From Echinococcus granulosus (lineage: Eukaryota > Platyhelminthes > Cestoda > Cyclophyllidea > Taeniidae): a DNA stretch of 64,000 nucleotides. This document shows, piece after piece, positions 25,794-35,057 of this stretch. The translations under genes and the position numbers were made by a program. Positions within the stretch are counted from its first letter, which is position 1. The number at the start of each line of letters is the position of its first letter. Under the pieces are notes generated by a model. The model searched no databases, was not told the DNA's origin, and saw only the letters and a program-made list of their open reading frames with translations. The stretch spans positions 1,034,423 through 1,098,422 of the forward strand of contig NW_020170382.1 of NCBI RefSeq assembly GCF_000524195.1. The letters run 5' to 3'.

Positions 25794-25806
25794 GATAGAT
25801 AGATAG
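25794..25806 (+). repeat. Short GATA microsatellite
   Basis: GATAGATAGATAG within the purine-rich neighbourhood. Confidence 0.6.
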
Positions 25807-26785
25807 GAAGGAGAGAGGGAATTTGCCGTTTGATAGCCAGACGTGAGAGAAATTGTAGTGAGGGCACCCAACCTGGCAAGAGTAACAGACATTGAGCTAG
25901 TCTATCATATGAGACCCGTGCTCAGACTATAGCCACAATGCAAAGATTTACCGACCGCTCCGACAAGTGATTGTAAAGGAAAGGTAGCGTCACAGCGTTG
26001 GTTGTTTAGATAAACAAGTTCATGTAATTAAGAGCCCTAGATTCACGAACAATGTGCGCAACAGATCAGACTGAACCTATAAATTGCGGGTGAGTGGAAA
26101 TCTTAACCTACTTAGAAAAAAATATGATTATTTCCTGATTCGTGCTATTTAAAAAAACAAGCTAAGGGAGAAAAAAAGTAGGTGACCATACATGATAGCA
26201 AAGACCCCTCCCCCAATTGGTCGGATTTAACTTTTCCCCACAAAAGTAGCAGTGTTCCATGTATTCCGACTCTCATAGCTGTAGAAACAAAAAATAATGC
26301 ACCATCTTTTCCAAAACGAAGTCACACATGATATTTGAGGCGAGTTTCAATGAAATGTGAAAACTGTAACCATAGTATTATTTTTTATACAAAAAAGCAA
26401 TATAGACAAAAAGAAATTGTCTGTTCGGTCATGTCCACATAGAGTCCACTTTTGCAGCAGGACATGGCAAAAATGCAAACTCACCGATTTGGTAGAGAAG
26501 ATTTCGACTTTAAAGATAGAATAGTTTTGGGAGGAAATGACCACTTCCAATGTTATGCAGCCATGCAGTTTTGGGGTTTCAAAATGCGAAACATACCACT
26601 CGCGGGTAAGCTACGAGAGTGCTTTACCATTCTCTTTGACTGTTGCAACACCGAAATGGCCAAGTTCACAATATTATTAAAGTTTGTATAAAAGTTTATC
26701 GTAGCTACGTGAATCAATGTTATTCTCTTGGGTGTTATAAAAAACACGTGACTAGGACTCAAAAACCAGAAAAAAAAATTTAGTT

Positions 26786-27086
26786 CTAAAGGAACTCTGT
26801 GAACTTGGAAGTAATGACCCTGTAAACTAAATGAAGATGGTATTTGCATCGATTATATAGTTTATCTAACCACGGGGCGGAAAGGAGTTTTCCGGACGCA
26901 AAAACTTCAGGAAGTGAAATTACAAGGTCCTCTGGCAGGAGCATTAAAATCAACAAAGGATTTGTTCGTAAATAGGTACGCATTGGCCCAAATCCGTCAC
27001 AGCTAATGGCACGTATAACTCACCGCGCATTTGGACAGTACGCAGACGGCCTTCACGCACGCATGGTAACAATATGCTCTTAAATA
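26786..27086 (-). CDS. ASB13: ASB13-like gene, two SOCS-box exons
   Basis: Exon 27086-27024 (63 nt, phase 1 at both ends) encodes FKSILLPCVREGRLRTVQMR. Its S-I-x3-C spacing resembles a BC box, with I in place of L. Exon 26931-26786 starts after a good acceptor (GCTCCTGCCAG) and encodes SLPEVFASGKLLSAPWLDKLYN, resembling a Cul5-box-like P-x-L-x-x-L end, then a tail to TAG. Phase joins perfectly. The exon 27086 acceptor (GCGTAG) has a weak pyrimidine tract. Confidence 0.55.
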
Positions 27087-28112
27087 CTACGCCCACTTAT
27101 CTCTTCGTTACTCGATGAGAAAGAACTATTACTACCAAACTGAACATTTATCATTCCCTATAACTCGAAGATAACGCCTGTTTGAAAGAAAGTGAATTCT
27201 ATAATGTCTCAAAAATAAACACACAGTTCACCACCTAAAATCACGGACAAACGTGTCGTCTACTGAATGCCTTAACAGTTAAGTGTGTGAAACATCAATA
27301 GGACGCAAAGAATTATTCATAGCTAGGAACAAAAAGTCGGAAACTGTAATGGAATGGTAGGCTCACCAGTGTAAGCAGAGATAAGTTTGTAGATGGAAGA
27401 ATCCTTTTCAACAAAATCGATTGGTCGGCGTCCCCTGAAGTCGGTCGGCGAGGCAAAAGCACCGTAGTGTAGCAGAAGTCGAACCATTTTCAAGTCGCGA
27501 AGTTCTGCAGCGATGTGTAGAGCAGTTGTGAGACGAACGCGTTTATTAGGGTCAGCACCTGGGTAAAACCAACTACGCCTGGGCTTACGTGCATATATTG
27601 AACGGAAAACTAAGGGCTGGGACTTACCGGCCATTAAAAGATATTCAACAGCTGGGTAAAACCGGTTTTTAACTGAAACGTGTATCGGACAGAAACCTTT
27701 ACGATCACAGGCGTTAACGTCAGCACCAGCATCAACTAAGACAACCATTGCATCGTAGTGTCCTAAAAGTTAGAAAAAAAACCAGCTTACCATTCTTAAC
27801 TGCATTCATAAGTGGGGAGCCCCAATACGCTAGTGGATTAACGTTTGCACCGCCACGAATTAGAGCTCGAATTATCTCAACTGAGCCATTCGCCGCAGCA
27901 TCACAAATCGGGGTATGACCGTCGACATTATTGGCGTTGACGTAAAATCCTGCTTCGATCAAAACATTTACGGCACTCAAATTTCCAGCCAGACAAGCAT
28001 AATGCAGGAGAGTATTGTTGTCGGGATCGTGTTCAATTAGGTTTGGCTGAGACAAATGTTGCAAAACCTCCTCCCTTGTCCCTGTCTCAACGGTTTTGAT
28101 TGCGGCCAGCAT
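26786..28112 (-). CDS. ASB13: ASB13-like ankyrin repeat and SOCS-box protein
   Basis: ASB proteins are substrate-recognition subunits of Cullin5-ElonginB/C ubiquitin ligases. Exons: 28112-27791, 27762-27628, 27558-27367, 27086-27024, 26931-26786. They total 858 nt (285 aa), close to the roughly 280 aa of vertebrate ASB13. Five ankyrin repeats are visible: NTLLHYACLAGNLSAVNVLI, HTPICDAAANGSVEIIRALI, SPLMNAVKNGHYDAMVVLVD, CPIHVSVKNRFYPAVEYLLM and TALHIAAELRDLKMVRLLLH. The stretch NVDGHTPICDAAANGS...GANVNP closely follows ASB13. The C-terminus (from about 217) supplies a SOCS-box-like segment, SILLPCVREGRLR then KLLSAPWLDKLY. All phases agree. The first intron is only 28 nt and the second 69 nt. 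The start ATG was chosen as the first in the ankyrin exon; an upstream coding exon cannot be excluded. The two SOCS exons are less certain than the ankyrin exons. Confidence 0.85.
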
Positions 28113-28473
28113 TAGGCGGACAACTGCGAAGCTGCAGTTAAGCGCCTTTGATTAACACACACGAAGCCAAACCAGCAATTGGTCGGGTGGTTACTGCAAC
28201 AGACGCGCGATAACTAGGACGCGTGGTAAATTCACAAACACCTATTTGTTATTTGGTTAAAAGCATTAACCCTGAATAATTAGTTTGTTTTTGACACTAA
28301 TTCTCAATGCGTCTTAAAAGTATTGTAAAATCAAGGTCTACACTGATGCGATTTGACCTTTAGTGACTTCATATCCTACAGGTAGTTAGATATTTCGATT
28401 ATTTGATTAGCTCTTTGTTTTTGATTTTGTTGGCATCTAAGTCTCTAATGTTGCGTTCTTGTTAAGTGATATT

Positions 28474-28604
28474 TAGCGTCCCGAGACTCCCTGAAGACAA
28501 AGAAGACACAATACTCGGGCAGAATATATATTCAGCACGGAGAAGGTGTCTGGGCTATTGGCATGGCCCAAAAGGCCAGCCCACCCAGCAGGGTACAAGG
28601 GGGC
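28474..28604 (+). repeat. Interspersed repeat family, copy C
   Basis: It begins TAGCGTCCCGAGACTCCCTG, continues with ATACTCGGGCAGAATATATA and ends CTATTGGCATGGCCCAAAAG followed by CCAGCCCACC. It is close to copy A at both ends, suggesting the element extends past the TGGCATGG block. Confidence 0.75.
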
Positions 28605-28689
28605 TAATTCAAAGTACAAAAGTGAAGCCTCACCAATAGCGAGGGATGAACCGCTATCGTATTACAGATACGGTCCCTGAATCATGTCG

Positions 28690-28765
28690 GTGTTCCTTCA
28701 GCTCTTCTGTACGTTGGCGACGCATTTCCTGCCCTGGCGTAGCGATCTGAGGCTTCTCTGAAACA
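28690..28765 (-). repeat. Interspersed repeat family, degenerate copy E
   Basis: On the minus strand the order AGAGAAGCCTCAGATCG, GGGCAGGAAATGCGT and CGCCAACGTACAGAAG parallels the other copies. A T-rich stretch ending TTTGTTTCAG directly precedes it and mimics a splice acceptor. It opens a 64-codon frame that I regard as fortuitous or at most non-conserved. It faces copy C head to head about 90 bp away. Confidence 0.45.
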
Positions 28766-29689
28766 AAAAACAGTGAAATATTTGGGCCAGACGTACAGTC
28801 GTGGAAGTGGAGTTGGCGCGATATCAATACTGGGAGGTAAACAAGCACTAACGTATTATACTAGTATTGTAACTTCGACCATTTTCTAAAATGACTTGCA
28901 TAGCTACATCGATGGTGGCTGAAAGCGAACTTTGTCTTCAGAGATATCTGCCCTAGTTTCGATTACTGAATGCTAAACCTTAACGTAACGGAAGAAAGGC
29001 ATTTGAGTCTGTGGTGACCCCCAATAGAAGAGCTGAAAATGACTTCCAAATTCGGTAACTACCCCAGTTTCAATTTCTGTAGGAATGACACTAATAACTG
29101 AGGCGACGCTAGTCTTGAACCATAAGAGAGTGTTCGTTAAGTAACTGTCTGCGGCACCTACATGAAGTCGTCAATTAAGTAAACAAGCAGTGCCTCCCCC
29201 TCTCTACCAGCTAAATAAAACTTAGGTATTGCTGGGCAGTTATGAAGTGAGAACAAAGTGGCAAGGAGGAACAAAAACGAAACATTATTTTCCCAAAACT
29301 GTTTAAAACCCCGCCTCTCATTAATTAGCGCTGCTTTTGGTACAGTGTTCTTACAAAATATCAACTGACAAACGAAATGGTCACCACATTCGCCTTCCCC
29401 AAATTACAGTTTTTTAAACAGGACGAAACTACTGATCCAGTGGAATTGACAAGGCATATCAGTGACTTTACGGTTAGGTATCATCTCACTTGCACGCAAA
29501 TTCGATGACTGGCACAGTTGGTTCCCGGGTCTTTTTCCTTGCAGTGCTGACCTTATTGCGATGGCCGAAGCGATAGTATGACCAAGGGAAGCGCTGGGGT
29601 AATGCTCCAAATGAAGGGGAACTGTGTAGCGTGTCAGTTGCCTATTAAACTGTTCTTTTGGTTGCGCTGACACTTAAGGCTCGGTTTTT

Positions 29690-29805
29690 GTGCTTTGGGC
29701 GATGTAGCCTCCAATCCAAGCCAGTAGCCCTCCAGTCCTTCTGTATGTCGGCAATACGTATTCTCCACTAATATTACGATTTCTTTTGACTTCGGGGAGG
29801 ACTCA
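29690..29805 (-). repeat. Interspersed repeat family, copy D
   Basis: On the minus strand GAGAATACGTATTGCCGACA, ATACAGAAGGACTGGAGG and CTACTGGCTTGGATTGGAGG align with copy B, including the GGAGGC after the TGG block. An open frame runs through the copy (ENTYCRHTEGLEGYWLGLEA), comparable to YVLSTCRRGRGYWHGLEAG of copy B. Confidence 0.7.
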
Positions 29806-29849
29806 GAGCGCCACGGCATAAATGTTAGCTTGTTTTTTAATATTTCACC

Positions 29850-30084
29850 ATGCATTCAGAACAAACCCAATCCAGTTTCAAAAGCGAATTTGACTATCTT
29901 GCGCAAATGAGCTTTGAAATCAGCCGCTTGCGATCACGACTGTACGTCGTTCTTGATTTGACTCGATTGTGCCCTCATAGTTCAACACAGTTATAAATCC
30001 AATTCAAACGTAAATCCCTCCTGTGTTTTCAGCGATTCCTCCGGCGCCCCCTTTGTTCAATCTCCTTCACCGGCTATGCCATAG
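29850..30084 (+). CDS. Possible small two-exon gene, unknown
   Basis: ATG at 29850 in a good context (CACCATG) opens MHSEQTQSSFKSEFDYLAQM and FEISRLRSRL. A donor GTACGT at 29942 and an acceptor TGTGTTTTCAG at 30032 (91-nt intron, phase 2) continue as DSSGAPFVQSPSPAMP to TAG at 30082-30084, giving about 47 aa. The composition is protein-like with a short amphipathic helix. No family was recognised. It could instead be the 5' end of a broken longer gene whose remains lie at 30302-30629. Confidence 0.3.
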
Positions 30085-30301
30085 TAGTCAGTGCTTTAAA
30101 TCTGCCCTCGAATCCGGAACGGTGTTGAATCCAAGCCGCTTTCCTCCAAAACCACAGAGGCATCAAGGCCATTCCATCCTATGTAGTGCCCCATCCTATT
30201 TGTAGGCGAATGGACCGCCTTCGTACTGCTCAAGACCGGACAATACTTCGCAAAGAGAGCACTTCGCGTACTAAGGATCATTCATAAGAAAGTCGGCCTT
30301 G

Positions 30302-30629
30302 AAACCCGACCCCTCTGATTAAAGATTTTGCAAAGAGCCTTTCGGAGTCTTTTGAGTCTGGTGTCATGTTAGTTATTAATAGACCCCCTGCGGAGTATAA
30401 GACTAGGACATTTACTAAAAGTAAACACCATCTCTCTCCAGGGGTCTTTGCAGATTTAGCCATTCGCAGCAGACGTAGCTCCGTTATGTTACGATTCGGT
30501 AATCAACCACAGAAATCAAGATCGGCTCTACTCGCTACTGTCACTAATGCAGTGGCCCAACTCCAAATTGAGGTTGCAATAAGCGAGAGTAGTGTAGAAG
30601 CACAAACTGCCAACGCAGAGAAGGGCTAG
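30302..30629 (+). pseudogene. Coding-like remnant, unknown family
   Basis: A stop-to-stop frame of about 109 codons reads PLIKDFAKSLSESFESGV, NRPPAEYKTRTFTKSKHH, then RSALLATVTNAVAQLQIEVA and a TAG at 30627-30629. Protein-like text resumes in the same frame after that stop (EVQSAKTEASVQSS, around 30670-30700). Another frame just upstream (30207-30300) is also protein-like. Frame changes and an internal stop suggest a decayed gene or retroposed copy, or exons I could not join. Confidence 0.3.
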
Positions 30630-30928
30630 GAGACTACTAGCGAGGTCCGAGGGCCATGCCGTGGAATAGAAGTACAATCTGCGAAGACTGAGGCGTCCGT
30701 GCAGTCAAGCAGCCAACTGGACAATAACTGTTCTGAAATCACTCAGTTGACGAGTAAAAAGACTACCGCATTGACTTTTAACCATTGTTCCCTCCATAGG
30801 CTCGAGTGACAATGAGCCAGTGAGATCAGCAAAAGGAAACTGCCGTTCACGAAAAACCAACGGCTTCCTTATTGCGGTTGTCACTCCGTACCAACTAGCC
30901 AGGACCTATTCCAAACTTTATCATAATC

Positions 30929-30934
30929 TTTATT
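30929..30934 (-). terminator. UBE3D polyadenylation signal AATAAA
   Basis: A minus-strand AATAAA lies about 150 nt past the UBE3D stop codon. Confidence 0.55.
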
Positions 30935-31085
30935 CTATGAAAACACACGTGAAAGACAGTAAGAAACTATACAAGTGGGAGTGGATGTAGGATCAAGCCT
31001 CAGGCTCTCACAGGGACTCCACCGACCTATAATCAAAAGTGAGAGTAAACATTACGACAACTGCTTGATTGACAAACCAGTACTT

Positions 31086-31290
31086 TTAAGCCATTAAAAT
31101 TAAGTAAGGTTCTGCACTCAAACATACAGTAAAGCCCTCCGTGTGGCCCTTGCCACGGCGCAGTTGCGGTGCCAGACGTTGAGTGACCTGGGACAGGCAA
31201 GTCGCCAGCTGTGTACAGGTCTCTAGCGGTAATTGTAAATGACCCACAGAAAAGTCTCGACTCCACTCATCGAAGAGGGGATCCGCTACT
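31086..31290 (-). CDS. UBE3D: UBE3D exon 5: C-terminus
   Basis: The acceptor GGGTTACAG|A completes the split Lys codon, then VADPLFDEWSRDFSVGHLQ runs to a TAA at 31086-31088. Confidence 0.9.
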
Positions 31291-34204
31291 CTGTAACCCA
31301 ACACAAATCCCACTCAAAGTGAGCAACTGTCCGATTTTCAATCAGTCCGATTGGCATCATCGGTGGCAACAATAGTCACGAGGATCTCAGCTCAATTCAA
31401 GGAATAAAAGTGGCCGAATTGAATGACAAAATGTTTGCTAGCCATATTCTCTCTGGGTAAACCTATAACTCATTGGCACTCTCAAGTCCCTTGAATCGAG
31501 TGATAACTATTGCATACAAAGCATTCAATTTTGAAACAAAAGCGAATGTCGTTAAACATATTACGGGATTCAATAGTTTTCTGCAATTAGTTAAGTCGAC
31601 TTGGATATTTATTAAAGCTTACAAGAGGTGGTAGGACCTAAAGGACATGGTTGAGGTTCAAGCAGTATTTGTGCAACAACTTACACACGCTTCACAGTAA
31701 ATAAGTCGCTTATGAGGTAAAACGATATCAGATTTGACGTACACCAGATGATTCGTGTTACTCGCAATCCTAACCGGTTCTCGACTCCATATCTCAGATT
31801 GAGGGTGGTGAAACTTACTTTAAAGGATCGGTAGGACCGACTGATGTCAGGAGGCGGTAGAGCACTTTCAAAACAGGAGCTCGCTCAGCCACCTCGGCGT
31901 GACTCGATGCATCGCTCTTGCAAGGGGAGGCGACCCTTGTCGTGTCAATCGTAGCTGTGTAGAGACAGGAGCGCTGTTCAAACAACCAAATCTATGAGGA
32001 AGGAGCACAAGCATCACTCAGTTACGAATCCTATGAGATTTCGGAAGAAATTAGGCATCATTACTTGATAGTGACTAGTCATCATAGGTAAGCATGAGTA
32101 CTAATAATTTACGGAAAGCTCTTGAGTCAAATCGGAACTTTTACTTCTACGGCTGGCAAAAGGGAAGCTACCATAGGGGTTTTAACCCGAATAACAAATG
32201 GGTGAATAGAGTAGACACGTAGTAGACCATTCTAGAAGGGGATTAGTCGGAGATGGCAAGCGACTGCAGCAGTGTATGCATTAATCAGGTTGTGGTGATG
32301 AAATTTCTTCAAGTATAGTTCGGAAATGGAAAGTCCAGTCACAATAGGCCACTTGAATTGTGGAAGCGTCTTGAAGACGTCGAACAAATATAATTAACGG
32401 ATATTTGCAATTTTGAAAAAAGCACATGCCGAGGTAGGTGGCGCCAGCACAAAGTTGAGCAGCGCACTAAGCTGAGGGAACGTTTTAATGGGAAATTCAA
32501 ATATATCCTAGATCGTACTATTATATGCGACGGAACCTGGATGCACCACTTCATTTCGGAGTGGAGTACAAGGGCGATTGGGAAGTGCGGATTCACCATT
32601 GATACCAAGATAAATGGACTGCACCAGGATGATTCGGCCCTACTGATAGATCTTTCTATAACGGAACTGCTTTCTATGCATCAATTAGGCATTGAGAAAG
32701 GTGGATAAATGTCGTAGAGAAGCGCATTGGAAAATGGGAAGTAATATGCAAATAATTTTTTACTCTATAAACGGGGAGATTCCGGTCGGGTTTAAACGTT
32801 TTAAATATAAAGGAGTTGAAAATCTTGAAGTTTAGCCTTCAAATCAATAAGCAGAAAAGATTAATCCTTATTACCAGCGTAAAATACCACCATTTTCGAA
32901 CCAAGGGGACGCTAACGCAAACTACATCAGCGTTCCATCCACTTTGTAGAGATAAGCGTAAGTAAATTACCCAGACAAAACAAATAGCTGCGTTCCAGTG
33001 TTATCTAAAAGGCACCAGCTAGTAGACGAAAAAGGTAAATTTGATCTCCAGTAACAAAAATGATTAGGATTACAATTAATATTAGCGAATAAACAAGACA
33101 TCTACCAAACCATACATTCAAAACAGTTAACATTTGTGAGAGATCCCAACGTTGATGAAATTATCTTGCGCACATCGAAAAACTCGACTCAACTGGGCAT
33201 AAGGTGTGGAAACTGCAAATATTAATTAAAAACGAACTAACCAAAGCAAACTTCATCGGGGTTTCGTACGAGCCAGCCGAAAGAACGAAACGATAGCGTC
33301 CATCCTCCAGCATTCGTGAAAAAAGCAATTCAAAAAAGTCCACATCGTGTTGACTAAAGGGAATAAGGTTATAATAATAAACATCGCACATAAGCGGAAG
33401 CTCAACATGACGCAGATAATCGCCGTCAATATCGACTTCCTGTGTCCAAACCTTAACATTGGCGGTCCAGAGAACGATCACGGTGTCAGCACCGGAGCCA
33501 ACTATAAGAGACAAAACATACGAGGCATGAAAGCAAATCCGCCCTCCTACCAAGACGACCGAGCATTACATGGCACCGGGAACAAAAAACACCCTCCAAT
33601 TTCGATATCAACTTTGTGGATTTATAAATCCATACACCGGAATTAAAAATCATTTCAATCCCATTGGTAAGAATAGAGGAAGGTGGTAGATTAGCAACCA
33701 ATCTCGAGAGCGCGGTGCCACTGACTTCAGTGGCTGGGTTCTTTTCGTGACAGAAAAATGTGCTCAGTTCGGAGCTGGCCAGGGCATCAACCGACGAGAG
33801 GTTATCAACCTTCGTGATGTTTCTTATGTCCGCTATATCCCCATCGCAGAAATTGCAGCGAAGCATTTCACCCTTCACAATGCGCTCGCATACATAGGAG
33901 TAACGACGGTCATCGTTCGAATTCGACAAACAGGTTGCATCAAAGGAAACTGACTCGAAACTACCAGAAGAATCAGGGTTAAGTTCGGCAGAGGTTGGCG
34001 TAAGGCTCAAATTTTCAAATAATACATCAATTTTTGAGGCGCCTTCAGAAAAGGACAAAATATTCGGCGACACAACTTTGAATGTGCAACTATAAATAAG
34101 AATACAAAAGATCTAACCAACTTATGATTTAATTCTCCGTGCAAAGTCAGAGTAATTTTTCGAAGGCCATAGGAATAGTCGCCGTACAAGTTATAAATAC
34201 CCAT
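31086..34204 (-). CDS. UBE3D: E3 ubiquitin ligase E3D (HECT-like, UBE2C-binding)
   Basis: UBE3D binds the E2 UBE2C and acts as a HECT-like E3. Exons: 34204-34122, 34089-33551, 33501-33242, 31973-31819, 31290-31086. They total 1242 nt (413 aa; human 389 aa), with all phases consistent. Two CxxC pairs are visible at residues 106/109 (LRCNFCDGD) and 197/200 (FCSRCHVMLG), matching the human FYCQSCGE and ICKRCKVMLG. Next come VKVWTQEVDI, FFELLFSRMLEDGRYRFVL, then APVLKVLYRLL. The C-terminal exon is DEWSRDFSVGHLQLP to LILMA, equivalent to the human segment LVSLWESDISVHPLTLP. Introns are 32, 49, 1268 and 528 nt. The first donor (AA|GTTGGT) is unusual but is the only one that keeps frame. The start was chosen as the first ATG; the frame is open a few codons upstream. 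Confidence 0.92.
31819..31973 (-). CDS. UBE3D: UBE3D exon 4
   Basis: This exon is too short to stand out as a long open frame. The acceptor TTTGAACAG|CGC gives RSCLYTATIDTTRVASP, then EVAERAPVLKVLYRLLTSVG, matching the human segment ending AVKVLYQPC. The donor AA|GTAAGT in phase 2 fits the last exon. Confidence 0.85.
33242..33501 (-). CDS. UBE3D: UBE3D exon 3: HECT-like core
   Basis: The 49-nt intron acceptor CTTATAG|TT opens VGSGADTVIVLWTANVKVW. The exon continues through LPLMCDVYYYNLIPFSQHD to YETPMKFAL and ends TTTG|GTTAGT in phase 0. Confidence 0.9.
33551..34204 (-). CDS. UBE3D: UBE3D exons 1-2: N-terminal region and cysteine pairs
   Basis: Exon 1 (34204-34122) encodes MGIYNLYGDYSYGLRKIT. 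A 32-nt intron follows, then exon 2 (34089-33551) covers residues 28-207. That exon includes a Ser/Thr/Asp-rich segment (TPTSAELNPDSSGSFESVS) and both CxxC pairs. Exon 2 ends CTTG|GTAGGA. Confidence 0.88.
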
Positions 34205-35057
34205 GCTAGGCACAGACACACTAGCAGCCTAATGAGCACAAAAGCAGCGCGGCTTCCCGAGAAGCAGGGCTACTGTGCGTGGCCTAGAGCACAAAAAAAA
34301 CGTTACTAATATCGGAAAACCAAAAAAATAGAGGGTCTATTAGTTGTCAAAAGCTCTAACTCGCTATCAAAGAGGAACGCACCATCCAAAGAGGAATGGC
34401 GATAACTTAGTCAAATTTTTTTTTGAAGAAACCTGTGTGTATTAAAGAGCAGTCTTTACATCGAAAAGCATTGATTTGGCCGATTCGTATCTGCGCTGAA
34501 GCTTTGTTTTGGCCAAGTCATCTGCAAGAAATGAACTCAACATCAAGCTCGGATTGAACTATATAGAGATTAAAATCGTCAACATGTTTGCACCTTTGTC
34601 CCTCCAGAGTCAATTTTGCCACTAACATTTTACTGCGCAAAACAGAATCAAAATCATGTGAAAATAGAACCGGCCAGAGCGGATAGAGCATACTAATCTT
34701 CCTCAGGTATTAAGTAATTTTCTGGATTTACAATTGAAGCAGCGTCTTTGCCACGTCGAAAACGCAGCTTAGAGTAAGTGCGGCTTTGCATTTTAGTTTT
34801 TATCCTTTATTTTGACGTATCGTGTTTTGCGCGTTAAAAAACTTAGAGGCGGAACAATACGCTTTGATTATATGCTTTTAGCAGCTACGCATCAGATTTA
34901 AATATGTTGTAGCAAAAGCTTTGCTCGGCTTTTGTTCCTATAATTTTCTGAATTTGTTAATGTAGACAAATATCAAATATAAACTGAGCAGAGTGGTGTT
35001 GTCCTTTGTGGCTCGTGGCGGGCAGTCTGAGTCGGAGTTGTCATTCGACTGCCTAGG
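34205..35057. promoter_or_regulatory. Divergent promoter region between UBE3D and FMNL
   Basis: An 853-bp AT-rich spacer separates the start codons of two head-to-head genes, so both promoters must lie here or upstream exons are hidden. I recognise no TATA box at a convincing position and no CpG cluster. A CTAG|C before the UBE3D ATG and CCTAG|G before the FMNL ATG could be trans-splice acceptors. Confidence 0.5.

Larger units (their letters stand above)
22180..26785. other. Gene-poor intergenic stretch
   Basis: No recognisable gene was seen. It contains repeat copy B (about 23760-23878), an unassigned plus-strand frame after a strong acceptor at 24307 (see findings), a purine-rich tract (25560-25745) and a short GATA run (25794-25806). 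Confidence 0.5.
28113..31085. other. Intergenic stretch with repeats and coding remnants
   Basis: It separates the ASB13-like and UBE3D genes. It contains three copies of the interspersed repeat (one plus, two minus) and plus-strand coding-like fragments at 29850-30084 and 30302-30629. The UBE3D 3' UTR with a polyadenylation signal lies at its right end. Confidence 0.5.

Noticed and set aside
26553..26849. 98-codon minus frame overlapping the ASB13-like last exon
   Set aside because: Different frame from the phase-consistent SOCS exon; low-complexity Phe/Ser text.
28654..28848. Exon-like minus frame reading KPQIATPGQEMRRQRTEE after a TTTGTTTCAG
   Set aside because: First taken as a 5' exon of the ankyrin gene, but the sequence aligns in order with the interspersed repeat family and the ankyrin exon has its own usable ATG.
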